64,000 nt of DNA, from contig CP136068.1 in assembly GCA_032622095.1 (NCBI GenBank), positions 2,395,314-2,459,313 of the forward strand, written 5' to 3'. Both the position numbers and the translations under genes were made by a program. The DNA is from Siphonodentalium dalli (Eukaryota > Mollusca > Scaphopoda > Gadilida > Siphonodentaliidae). The notes below the pieces were generated by a model. The model searched no databases. It was given only the letters and a program-made list of their open reading frames with translations, and had not been told where the DNA came from. This document shows positions 48,596-58,062 of this stretch, in pieces (position 1 is the first letter of the stretch; each line of letters begins with the position of its first letter).

Positions 48596-48712
48596 AGCCT
48601 TGAAATAGTGTGCCTGTCATTTGCAGAATGAGGTCCCCAGAGGGTGAATTTGGTGATGCTAGCCCACTAAATTCACCCTCTGGGGGCCTCATTCTGCAAA
48701 TGACAGACAGTT
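48596..48712. mobile_element. MITE-A, solo hairpin form, one arm shortened
   Basis: AGCCTTGAAATAGTGTGCCT to GCAAATGACAGACAG. The loop is collapsed: GATGCTAGCCCACTAAATTC replaces the usual dyad. Confidence 0.87.
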
Positions 48713-48715
48713 ATC

Positions 48716-49014
48716 CAAGCCTGAGTTCAGAGTGCTTGTCATTTGGTGGCTAGCATCACCAAATTCACCCATTTTGGGACCTCATTCTGGATGTCCTCAT
48801 CTGCTATGTCAGAAATAGACTCAGATTGAAGTTCCCAAATGCCGAATGTTGTGATGTACACCCATTGGGAACCTCGATTATGCAATGTGTCCTCTGCCAA
48901 TTTGGGGATACAGAGAAACTAAACTAAAAAAGAAATAGAATCTAAATGAAGAAGTTTCTATAGAAATTTGATAATAAAAAATTCTGCAAATGACAGGCAC
49001 CTTATGCTCAGGCC
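48716..49014. mobile_element. MITE-A, internally deleted
   Basis: AAGCCTGAGTTCAGAGTGCT at the left; CAGGCACCTTATGCTCAGGC at the right. Keeps the internal GATTGAAGTTCCCAAATG and GATTATGCAATGTGTCCT segments but has lost half of the left hairpin and nearly all of the right one. Confidence 0.83.
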
Positions 49015-49082
49015 TGCCGTTGTCAATGGTTGTTATATCGGTCTGTTTAGTGCATGTACATGTAGACCTCTTGTCTGTCACT

Positions 49083-49190
49083 GATAGCTTTCCGATGAAT
49101 GGCAACAAGCCATATTTCCGACTAAATCCTGAAAAGTTACCCATAATTCTGCTGTAGTTAAAGAGTCGATTACTTAGGGCATTTCTGTAT
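49083..49190. mobile_element. MITE-M, right half only
   Basis: Starts GATAGCTTTCCGATGAATGG and ends GGGCATTTCTGTA. Confidence 0.85.
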
Positions 49191-49477
49191 TCCTGTTTTT
49201 CCATTTTTTTTCGTCAATCATTTTGCATAGAATCACTACATAATGTGGAAGCCTGACATAAAAAACGATGCATCCTAATGCTGCCATCTGCTAGCCATAA
49301 AACATTACACAACTGTTGCATATTGTTGTGGGGAATGATTCAATGTTTCTCTTTTATTGTGGTTTGTGGTGAAGTTATACATCTTCCATGTTCTCTTCCT
49401 TATGGTTTATACAGACTAACATGTTGCTGACTCGGGAATTAGTTCTCACTGTAATCTGCATTGCCAATGGCATTGTG
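49191..49477. other. Non-coding spacer
   Basis: No gene or element recognised. Confidence 0.4.
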
Positions 49478-49785
49478 TTAACTCTCTCATGACTGGAGCC
49501 ATGATGGTGCAGCATTAAAGACCATGTGCTTGTTTATTCTCGTACATTGTATACAGTAATGCCCTAAGTAATCGACTCCTTAACCACAGCAGAAAATATG
49601 GCTTGTTGCCATTCATCGGAAAGCTCTCCCCGAGAGGTTTCCGATGAATGGCAACAAGCCATATTTCCGACTAAATCCTGAAAAGTTACCAATAATTCTG
49701 CTGTGGTTAAAGAGTCGATTACTTAGGGCATTACTGTATATGCGATCTGCCATAGCCTTGCATTTATAAGAGAATGCACTGGCTT
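49478..49785. mobile_element. MITE-D copy interrupted by a MITE-M
   Basis: The left part is TTAACTCTCTCATGACTGGA, GTGCAGCATTAAAGACCATG and TTTATTCTCG. After the inserted MITE-M (49552-49738) the D hairpin resumes as TATGCGATCTGCCATAGCCT, TGCATTTATAAGAGAATGCA and CTGGCTTAC. The right terminus is missing. Confidence 0.78.
49552..49738. mobile_element. MITE-M, inserted in a MITE-D hairpin
   Basis: TACAGTAATGCCCTAAGTAA at the left; TTACTTAGGGCATTACTGTA at the right. TA flanks both sides, and the MITE-D TATATGCGAG motif is split between them. The left arm has lost the TTATGGGTAA..TTTAGTCGGA part. Confidence 0.88.
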
Positions 49786-49838
49786 ACATGTGTATATGGT
49801 CAAGGTATTCTCACTGTCATCTGGCCAATGGCATTGTG

Positions 49839-50407
49839 TTAAACCTTTCATGGCGGGAGCGGCGCTGGTGCAGCATTAAAGATCATGTGCCAGTGCATTC
49901 TCTTATACTACTTAATTGTTGAGCCAGTATACCACATGAAGGATTCTATGCTACATGAAGACCACATCAATCATTGTGTTAACCCATTAATGACTGGAGC
50001 CGCGCTGGTGCAGCATTAAAGATCATGTGCCAGTGCATTCTCTTATACTACTTAATTGTTGAGCCAGTATACCACATGAAGGAATCTATGCTACATGAAG
50101 ACCACATCAATCATTGTGTTAACCCATTAATGACTGGAGCCGCGCTGGTGCAGCATTAAAGATCATGTGCCAGTGCATTCTCTTATACTACTTAATTGTT
50201 GAGCCAGTATACCACATGAAGGAATCTATGCTACATGAAGACCACATCAATCAATTGTGTTAACCCATTAATGACTGGAGCCGCGCTGGTGCAGCATTAA
50301 AGATCATGTGCCAGTGCATTCTCTTATACTACTTAATTGTTGAGCCAGTATACCACATGAAGGAATCTATGCTACATGAAGACCACATCAATCAATTGTG
50401 TTAACCA
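49839..50407. repeat. 140-bp tandem array (Sat140) derived from the MITE-D end, 4 copies
   Basis: Each unit starts TTAACCCATTAATGACTGGA (first unit TTAAACCTTTCATGGCGGGA), then GCTGGTGCAGCATTAAAGAT, then GTGCCAGTGCATTCTCTTAT. These three parts are the MITE-D left terminus and the first Q-type arm. The remainder (GAGCCAGTATACCACATGAA, CTATGCTACATGAAGACCAC) is not MITE-D. Starts at 49839, 49979, 50119 and 50260. Confidence 0.92.
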
Positions 50408-50613
50408 TTTCTAAAGATTATCCCAACCAGTTAAATACATGTAGTGTAGATCGGAAATCAGAATGGTCTATTATTCCTTTGGAGGGGTGTTATGGTCATA
50501 CAGGCAGACAGCAGATAAATATACAGTAGATAAATAAAGGTACACATAAAAGTGCATAAGGCGCCCTATTTATTGAGGGAAATGTTTAGATAATAAGTTC
50601 AACCATTTGTTGC

Positions 50614-50756
50614 CTAATTTTGAGGGCTGAGGTAAATGTATGAGGGTTAGGGTTAGGGTTAACCCTAATTTTGAGGGCTGAGGTAAATGTATGAGGGATA
50701 GGGTTAGGGTTAGGGTTAACCCTAATTTTGAGGGCTGAGGTAAATGTATGAGGAAT
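50614..50756. repeat. 51-57-bp repeat containing a telomere-like TTAGGG dyad
   Basis: Three units of CTAATTTTGAGGGCTGAGGT AAATGTATGAGG. Between them sit GGGTTAGGGTTAGGGTTAA CCCTAA (50643-50667) and a longer version (50697-50724), i.e. TTAGGG repeats running head-on into CCCTAA. Confidence 0.9.
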
Positions 50757-50779
50757 AGCTCAGTAGGATATACATCTTG

Positions 50780-51064
50780 TAGTGAAATGTGAAATGTTAT
50801 TCACAGCCCCCCCCCCCCCCCCCCCAGTCATCCCCCACATGTGTCTCATACACCCACCCATGACTTTTGACCTACTTTGATATCTCTATTAAATACATGT
50901 ATGACTGATGGCTCATTATGTTCTTACATCTCTGTAGTATCTACATGTACATCTTTTAGTGAAATGTCATTCACAGCCCCCCACCCCCCCCCCCACCATC
51001 TCCCCCACACGTGTCTCATACACCCACCCATGACTTTTGACCTGCTATGATATCTCTGTTACTC
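50780..51064. repeat. ~175-bp tandem duplication with poly-C
   Basis: TTAGTGAAATG or GTAGTGAAATG, CATTCACAGCCCC(C)n, GTGTCTCATACACCCACCCA and TGACTTTTGACCT occur twice. The first poly-C is 19 bases (50807-50825); the second is broken by A. Confidence 0.88.
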
Positions 51065-51104
51065 TGATAAGGGGGAGGTCAAGTGACCAATTTTGAATGG
51101 GGAT

Positions 51105-51494
51105 TTAACCCTTTACCCAACAAACCGGCCAAAAACGGCCAAATAAAGCTGCAACAGCCTAAATTATCTTGGGTCTGTCTCAATAAAACCATACAAATAT
51201 GGATATCATTGGAACCGGCTCATTGACCACATTGTTATGGTTACAGTTATGCCCTGTGCCAATGCATTCTCTTATATATGCGAGTCGACCATAGGTCGCC
51301 TCGCATATATAAGAGAATGCATTGGCCTAAAAAAAATATTTTTTTACCATTTTTTCTTACATTCTTTAACAATTTTATAATTTTTAATGTGTTAAGCCAA
51401 TGCATTCTCTTATATATGCGAGGCGACCTATGGTCGACTCGCATATATAAGAGAATGCATTGGCACAGGGCCCTTCTGTTGGGTAAAGGGTTAA
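51105..51494. mobile_element. MITE-B, full length (390 bp)
   Basis: TTAACCCTTTACCCAACAAA at the left and CTGTTGGGTAAAGGGTTAA at the right. Inside are AAACCGGCC-like repeats, GTCTGTCTCAATAAAACCAT and GGTTACAGTTATGCCC, two core Q hairpins (51254-51328 and 51397-51467) and an A/T-rich centre. The flanks (GAATGGGGAT and TGCAAATCTCC) are contiguous, without the element, at 27115-27237. Confidence 0.93.
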
Positions 51495-51889
51495 TGCAAA
51501 TCTCCAGAGCAAAAGTTATGTATGATGCAGTTGTCTGGAAACCGAAGCTGTCACTTCATTGAACATTCATAATATTTAACTGTCAGGTGCGCTAAGTAAA
51601 TTATAATATTTTGAAATAAATATATTTTTGAGAATTTTGTTTTGGTATTGCATCACATAACCTACATTTAAAAAATCAATATAATATTAAAATATAAATG
51701 CACTATGATTATATTGGAACAAGTTCCAAGTGGACCGGCCAGATAAATACCTAAATACAGGTGTTGTTTCCAATACCGCATCATATCACACTCAGAAGTA
51801 TGTAACTCTAACTTTTGCGACACATATTTTCATCGAAATCTCCATTCAAAATTGGCCACTTGACCTCCCCCTTAAATATGATTGATGGC
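51495..51889. other. Non-coding; includes a third copy of the 27.1-kb dispersed repeat
   Basis: CTCCATTCAAAATTGGCCAC and TTGACCTCCCCCTTAA at about 51838-51876 match 27190-27237. The remainder is AT-rich and unassigned. Confidence 0.6.
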
Positions 51890-52432
51890 CTTGACCTCCC
51901 CCTTAAATATGATTGATGGTCCATTATGTTCTTACATCTTGTAATAATACGCTGATGATTGTGATAACTCACTTATCCTCTCTGTACAGCTGTTGTAATC
52001 CTGGAGATTATCTTATGATCTGATCTGAGACAGTTAATAGGATAATATATCACAGCTTCTGGTAATATCTCCCCACTAATATCAGGGTCAACACCTGCTG
52101 ACCAACAAAACAACAACCAGATTCAGTTTTCCAGAAAACTAGGTCATGTTGTGATCCATATGTTGGTCATGCATGACCTGTACACCCCCATCTCATATGC
52201 CTCTGGACTGCTACTAGTATGATTTCTCTGTAATGTAAGATGGATCTTCCTTATGTTCTTACATCTTGTATTGATAGGCTGATGATTCTGATCCTCTGTA
52301 CATCTGTTATAATACTGAGTATAATCCCATCATCTGACCGGAGACAGTTAACAGGATAATATACCACAGCTTCTCAACTGATATCAGGGCCAACACCTGC
52401 TGACCAACAAACCACCATCTGACCTGAGACAG

Positions 52433-52653
52433 TTAACCCTTTACCCAACAGAACGGCCCTGTGCCAATGCATTCTCTTATATATGCGAGTCGACCATAGG
52501 TCGCCTCTCGCATATATAAGAGAATGCATTAGCTTAACACATTAACAATTATAAAATTGTTAAAGAATGTAAGAAAAAATGGTAAAAAGTGTTAAATTTA
52601 GGCTGTTAAAGCTTTATTGCCGGTTTTGGCCGGTTTGTTGGGTAAAGGGTTAA
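52433..52653. mobile_element. MITE-B, internally deleted (221 bp)
   Basis: TTAACCCTTTACCCAACAGA at the left and GGTTTGTTGGGTAAAGGGTTAA at the right. One core Q hairpin (52462-52537, with a CTCTCGC duplication). It is inserted at the TTAA of GAGACAGTTAACAGGATAAT, which is intact at 52027-52044 and 52341-52358. Confidence 0.93.
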
Positions 52654-52723
52654 CAGGATAATATATCACAGCTTCTTGTAACATCTCATCCATGTATCTA
52701 CCAACCCATGCCTAACACCTACA

Positions 52724-53099
52724 TTAACCCTTTACCCAACAAACCGGCCAAAACCGGCCAAATAAAGCTTCAACAGCCTAAAATATCTTCGCTCTGTCTC
52801 AATAGAACCATACAAATATGGATATCATTGGAACCGGCTTCTTGACCACATTGTGATAGTTACAGTTATGCCCTGTGCCAATGCATTCTCTTATATGCAT
52901 TCTCTTATATATGCGAGTCGACCATAGGTCGCCTCGCATATATAAGAGAATGCATTGGCCTAAAAAAAATCTAACAATTTTATAATTTTTAATGTGTTAA
53001 GCCAATGCATTCTCTTATATATGCGAGGCGACCTATGGTCGACTCGCATATATAAGAGAATGCATTGGCACAGGGCCGTTCTGTTGGGTAAAGGGTTAA
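52724..53099. mobile_element. MITE-B, full length (376 bp)
   Basis: TTAACCCTTTACCCAACAAA at the left; CTGTTGGGTAAAGGGTTAA at the right. Same internal order as 51105-51494. The first core Q hairpin has a duplicated CATTCTCTTATATG; the second is at 53002-53073. Confidence 0.92.
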
Positions 53100-53526
53100 T
53101 GCCCTAAGTATTACTGTACTGACCAACAAAACTGCTTCTGGTATGATTTCTCTGTGATGTATGGTGGATCTTTCTTATGTTCTGAAATCTTGATTTGATA
53201 TGCTGATGATTCTGATAACTCCGTTACCCTCTCTACAGCTGTTGGAATACTGGAGATAATCCAATCGTCTGACCGAACATGGATAATAGGCTAATACATC
53301 ACAGCTACTCGTAATATCTCCTCCATATGACCACACGAACCATGCCCAACACCTGCTTACCTTCAAAATTACAACCAGATTCGCTCTCGGGGCCCCATGT
53401 CCTGAAAACTAGGTCATGTCGTGATCCATATATGTGGGTTGTGACTATCACAGACTGAATGCTTACCACCCTCTCTCGTCATCACAAACATCAATATCTC
53501 TTGGCTGCTATGATTTCCCTGTTAAA

Positions 53527-53650
53527 TACAGTAATGCCCTAAGTAATCGACTCCTCAACCACAGCAGAATTATGGGTAATTTTTTAGGACTTAGTCGGAA
53601 ATATGGCTTGTTGCCATTCATCGGAAAGCTCTCAATGAGAATTATGGGTA
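53527..53650. mobile_element. MITE-M, left half only
   Basis: TACAGTAATGCCCTAAGTAA to the centre GGAAAGCTCTCAATGAGA, then leaves the family after ATTATGGGTAA. Confidence 0.84.
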
Positions 53651-53883
53651 ATCCAATCTAAGACGGATGAAGCTTGTCGTGAACCATCCAATTATCTGAT
53701 CTAAGACCGATAATAGGCTCTATTTAAATATCTTCACTAATTTCACAAATACTAGTATACCTCCGACCCATGTGTAACATCAGATGACCAACAGAATAAC
53801 AACCAGATTCACTCTCGCCTCATGTAAAAAAAACGGTCTTGTTGTGATCCATATGTGGGTCGTGATCTGTTTTGTATGAACAT

Positions 53884-54260
53884 ACGCTGCTGGACAAAAC
53901 AAGTGTCCACTTAACTGCGGTGCGGTTAGCATTGCCACCACGGCCGAAATGCAACTACACCACGTCTCCACCGGCTAACTACAGTTGGGCCGCGGTGTAA
54001 TTGCGATTCGGCATGGTGTATTTGCCACGGTGTACTTTCATCAAACTGAAAAAAGACAATAGAAACCAGAAATCTAACCACGGTGTACATGCCATTCGAC
54101 CGTAGGGTAGTTGCCTTTCGGCCGCAGTGAACTTGCCATTTGGCCGCAGTGTACTTGCCGTTCGGCCGTGGTGCTAAACTGCAGTTACAAACTCTGACAC
54201 CGCAGTCAAACGGCAAATACACCACGGTGCCAATGGACACTTGTTTTGTCCAGCGGGGTA
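53884..54260. mobile_element. Unclassified inverted-repeat element (~377 bp)
   Basis: Terminal inverted repeats CTGGACAAAACAAGTGTCCA (53890-53909) and TGGACACTTGTTTTGTCCAG (54234-54253) are perfect over 20 bases. The mirror extends with mismatches to TAC at both outer ends. The interior is unusually GC-rich for this window and packed with TTGCCATTCGGCCG- and CCACGGTGTA-type sub-repeats of about 22-24 bp. Short open frames are not a transposase. Confidence 0.82.
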
Positions 54261-54715
54261 CTAGTATAACTCGAACCTCCAACTTGTCAGTAAATGGCAT
54301 CGTGATGGGATAGGGTGAGTGACTTACATGTATTTAAAAGCTCAGACATAAATGCTTGTTGTGTCCATGGTGCGAACCATGTATTGGGTACTAAATCAGT
54401 CCAAATATTTTGTCATGATCCAAATGTGGGTCGTGACCTGTATTTCCTGACCCTCCTTCATCGCATCAATATAAGACAATGATACTGATAGCGGCAGATA
54501 GGATCGCAGTGAAATATTAATTAATTTCGTTCAACTCCCCCTACTCCCCTGTTGCGATCGTCATCTATTTCCAATTATATTATAGTACGTATGATATATC
54601 GGTCATGACCTGTTTTCCCTTAACCGTCATCAATAAGACAATGATACTGATAGCGGCAGATAAGAGCTCTGTAACAATTAATTACTCGATCCATCACTTT
54701 CCATATTTGTGTGTA

Positions 54716-54945
54716 GTGCGATATCTCGGTGGGATATCTCGGTGGGATATCTCGGTGGGATTTCACATGGACTAATGTATCTGGCTATACATGGTTAGTG
54801 GGATATTTCACATGGACTAATGTATCTGGTTACATGGTTAGTGGGATATTTCACATGGACTAATGTATCTGGTTACATGGTTAGTGCGATATTTCACATG
54901 GACTAATGTATCTGGTTACATGGTTAATGCGATATCTCATTCCCT
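54716..54945. repeat. 14-bp then 43-bp tandem repeats
   Basis: GATATCTCGGTGGG repeats three times (54720-54762). It is followed by four to five units of TTCACATGGACTAATGTATC plus TGGTTACATGGTTAGTGGGA TAT. The first 43-bp unit carries two extra bases. Confidence 0.92.
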
Positions 54946-55004
54946 GTTCTTTATGAACCTACACATGTACCGTACAGTAGCTATTTGCTGGCTCCATAGG
55001 GTGG

Positions 55005-55113
55005 ATCAGAGTTTTCCGATGAATGACAACAAGCCATATTTCCGACTAAATCCTGAAAAGTTACCCATAATTCTGCTGTGGTTATGGAGTCGATTACTTA
55101 GGGCATTACTGTA
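55005..55113. mobile_element. MITE-M, right half only
   Basis: Starts CAGAGTTTTCCGATGAATGA and ends GGGCATTACTGTA. Confidence 0.85.
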
Positions 55114-55754
55114 TTTAAAGACTATTTTACTGATTATAATAGTGTTCTTTCTCACTATAATGGTTTTATAAATGGACTCTTGCGTCATATAACACTTATT
55201 GGATCATAGAAGGGTGATGCTGGGGTGTAAAATGAACTTCACCCATAATGTTAGTTCCTCCTGATAATGGTCCCCATAATAAGCAAACAGAGAGAGGTGA
55301 CTTCTCCCAATTTGAAACCTCTATGCTTCATTATTCTTATCCCCCCCCCCCCCCCCCCCCTTTTCGGTACGCGGGATTCAGGGTGTTTTGAAGCCGTGTG
55401 CGGGATTCATACCCCGGAATTAACTGGTATTCGGGTTCAAGCAAAACATCTTGGACGCAGGTTTTGATGGCGCAAAATAATATTTTGTGCTAGTTATCTG
55501 TGTGAATGAGTGGGTAGAATAGCTTCTTGGGCATATTCGACCACCATGCCATCATAAAGTATCATTAATCGTATCATAACACCCATAATACTCTACTTCA
55601 ATATCATGTCAGGTATAATGGATCATATTGTGTCTATGTAACTTCTGCTTGTATCTGTCTGATATTAAAACAGTCAATTTGTATGTCATTTATCGCATAT
55701 TATTTCTTAACATGTATTCAGGATTCGATCACCCCCCAAAATTAACTCGTATTC
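55114..55754. other. Non-coding spacer with 20-C run
   Basis: Poly-C at 55341-55360. TCGGGATTCA-like phrases (GCGGGATTCA twice near 55371 and 55400, and CAGGATTCGATC / CAGGATTCAGGG further on) suggest an old dispersed repeat. No gene. Confidence 0.5.
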
Positions 55755-56110
55755 AGGATTCAGGGGGAGGGGGGTTGATACCCTCCTATATAGCCACAGC
55801 ATCAAGGCATTACGGTGTACCCTATCCACATATTCTAATCAGATTGGGTGTATGTACCAGACAACAGTCCATCTCTTGTTATTCTTGTCTATATAGCCAC
55901 AGCATCATGGCCCCTGTGCTATACCTAGACTGGGTGTGGTATAGTGGTTAGAAATGTAGTACTATGATGGCTCGGAGGGGGAGGGGGGGGGGGGTGATAC
56001 CCTCCTATATAGCCACAGCATCAAGGCCCCTGTGCTGTAACTAGACTGGGTGTGGTATAGTGGTTAGTAATGTAGTACTATGATGGCTCGGAGCCAACTC
56101 TTTTGAGATA
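55755..56110. repeat. Duplicated block with a tRNA box-A-like sequence
   Basis: GATACCCTCCTATATAGCCA CAGCATCAAGG and TGGGTGTGGTATAGTGGTTA are present twice (near 55779/55930 and 55995/56048). GTGGTATAGTGGTTAG matches a Pol III A box, so this may be another tRNA-derived SINE head. No B box or folded tRNA is evident. Confidence 0.6.
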
Positions 56111-56175
56111 TTTACTATACTCCCCCCATTCATGTCATGTCTTTGAAGCCATCTGTGTGATGCTTATCTTCATCT

Positions 56176-56300
56176 GATCTGTCTTACATCCAATGCCCCT
56201 GTTTCATGTCTGTTTGTTCATCTGATCTGTCTTACATCCAATGCCCCTGTTTCATGTCTGTTTGTTCATCTGATCTGTCTTACATCCAATGCCCCTGTAG
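56176..56300. repeat. 48-bp tandem repeat, 2.6 copies
   Basis: GATCTGTCTTACATCCAATG at 56176, 56224 and 56272, followed by CCCCTGTTTCATGTCTG. Confidence 0.95.
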
Positions 56301-56456
56301 TACTATGATGGCTCGGAGGGGGAGGGGGGGGGGGGGGTGATACCCTCCAATGCCCCTGTTTCATGTCTTGTTTGTTTTCACTGGACTGTTTTATGGACCC
56401 CTCCAACCCATACATTCACTTTCCATTTTGCTCTCTAGATTTAACCCATGTACTTC

Positions 56457-57240
56457 TGAATGGATTATCAGGTGCATGTACCTTCACACATGGTGGAGCG
56501 GGTAAGATAATGGAGCTCCATGGTCCAGCGGTTAGCATGTCCGACTTGTCTTCACTGATATGAGTTTGCATGGATTAACAGGTACATGTACCTTCACACA
56601 TGGTAGAGGGGGTAAGATAATGGAGCTCCATGGTCCAGTGGTTAGCATGTAGGGACTTGTCTTCACTGAGATGAGTTTGCATGGATTAACAGGTGCATGT
56701 ACCTTCACACATGGTAGAGCGGGTAAGATAATGGAGCTCCATGGTCCAGTGGTTAGCATGTCCCACTTGTCTTCACTGAGATGAGTTTGCATGGATTAAC
56801 AGGTACATGTACCTTCACACATAGAGCGGGTAAGATAATGGAGCTCCATGGTCCAGTGATTAGCATGTCCCACTTGTCTTCATTGAGATGAGTTTGCATG
56901 GATTAACAGGTACATGTACCTTCACACATAGTGCGGGTAAGATAATGGAGCTCCATGGTCCAGCGGTTAGCATGTCCCACTTGTCTTCATTGAGATGAGT
57001 TTGCATGGATTTAACAGGTACATGTACCTTCACACATAGTGCGGGTAAGATAATGGAGCTCCATGGTCCAGTGATTAGCGTGTCAGACTTGCCTTTGCTG
57101 TCAACACATCGAGCTGCCTGCCACTGGTCTAATGTGAGTTTCATACAGCAATGGCTTGGCCGAATTGATCGATGTGCAATTGTCGGATTTTACATTGTTC
57201 AAAAGTTGTGACCCTTGTGCAAGGTCGCTCGTACTGTGTC
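56457..57240 (+). mobile_element. tRNA-derived SINE with head region amplified as a ~110-bp array
   Basis: Six copies of GGAGCTCCATGGTCCAGTGG TTAGCATG occur at about 107-111 bp spacing (56512-57080). Each carries an A-box match (TGGTCCAGTGG), GAGTTTGCATGG where a B box would be, and GGTACATGTACC. After the last copy the sequence continues to the SINE tail: GTTCAAAAGTTGTGACCCTT GTGCAAGG (57198-57225), like 30018-30080. Small indels between units are frequent, so this array is older than Sat101. Confidence 0.72.
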
Positions 57241-57545
57241 TGCTTCTGCTTCAATGCATTGAAAAGGGTACTTGATTATGAGCAAATGAAAGATTGCTGT
57301 ATACCCCCCCCCCCCCCCACCTCCCCCCACAAGCACATTTGAACCAATGAACACTCATACTGAGACCATGCCTCCATAAATCACATATATATAACAAAAA
57401 TCTGGAAGAGAGAGACTGAGAGACCACATCACCATTGATACAAGAACCTGTGGTACAAACAGCACAGTCAGTGAATTGTTACTGCAAGCTGCAGCTTCCA
57501 AAATAATCCGATATAGGATGCTCCACAGATGCAACAATCAGGTGT
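57241..57545. other. Non-coding spacer
   Basis: Poly-C at about 57303-57318. No gene recognised. Confidence 0.45.
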
Positions 57546-57612
57546 GCTATTAGCTATTAGCCAAAACAAATACCAGCCAGGCAAATTAGGCAGGTAATCT
57601 CAATCAACTCTG
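57546..57612. repeat. Dispersed copy of the 66-bp repeat at 59.3 kb
   Basis: GCTATTAGCCAAAACAAATA CCAGCCAGGC and AGGCAGGTAAT, then ATCAACTCTG, match 59261-59330 with gaps. Confidence 0.7.
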
Positions 57613-57743
57613 GGGGGGGGGGGGTTACATTTTCTTTATTATACAGGTATAATATGTTATCTTGTATTCTTGACCAACAATGATGTCGTTGATGTTTTAA
57701 ATATATCTTGCACTGTAACAGTAATGTTTACATAACAATAGTT

Positions 57744-58046
57744 TTAACCCTTCCATGACTGGAACTTCCCGCAATTTTGCTAAAACCCTGTGCCAATGCA
57801 CTCTTATATATGAGAGCCTAGTATATATAAGAGAATGCTTTGGCCTAACAATAATTACCTTGACCTTGTAAGCCAGTGTATTCTCTTATACATGTATATG
57901 CAAGGCTTACTCGTAAGAGAATGTATTGACACAGGATCTTTTAACACATCTCCCAGGGTTAATATATGTTTATATACTGTTAGAGAATGCACTGGCACAG
58001 GATATTTATTGCTGCACCAGCGCATCTCCCAACATGAAAGGGTTAA
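57744..58046. mobile_element. MITE-D (~303 bp)
   Basis: TTAACCCTTCCATGACTGGA at the left; CCCAACATGAAAGGGTTAA at the right. Two or more degenerate Q-type hairpins, with an extra CAGGGTTAATATATG segment inside. Confidence 0.8.
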
Positions 58047-58062
58047 TATATGTTTATTCTAT

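Larger units (their letters stand above)
51890..54700. repeat. Degenerate low-copy tandem domain (units of ~0.3-0.5 kb) with inserted MITEs
   Basis: Landmarks recur in order: TTATGTTCTTACATCTTG, GCTGATGATT.TGATAACTC, CTCTCTGTACAGCTGTTG, TGGAGATWATC, GAGACAGTTAAYAGGATAAT, TCACAGCTTCT.GTAATATCT, CAACACCTGCTGACCAACAA, AACCAGATTCA, AAAACTAGGTCATG and GTTGTGATCCATATGT. Copies start near 51930, 52250 and 53160, with partial ones near 53660 and 54380. MITE-B copies at 52433 and 52724, a half MITE-M and the 53884-54260 element interrupt them. Confidence 0.75.

Noticed and set aside
56512-56590. Functional tRNA gene
   Set aside because: There is a good A box, but no cloverleaf, no anticodon arm and no proper B box. 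A SINE head is the better reading.
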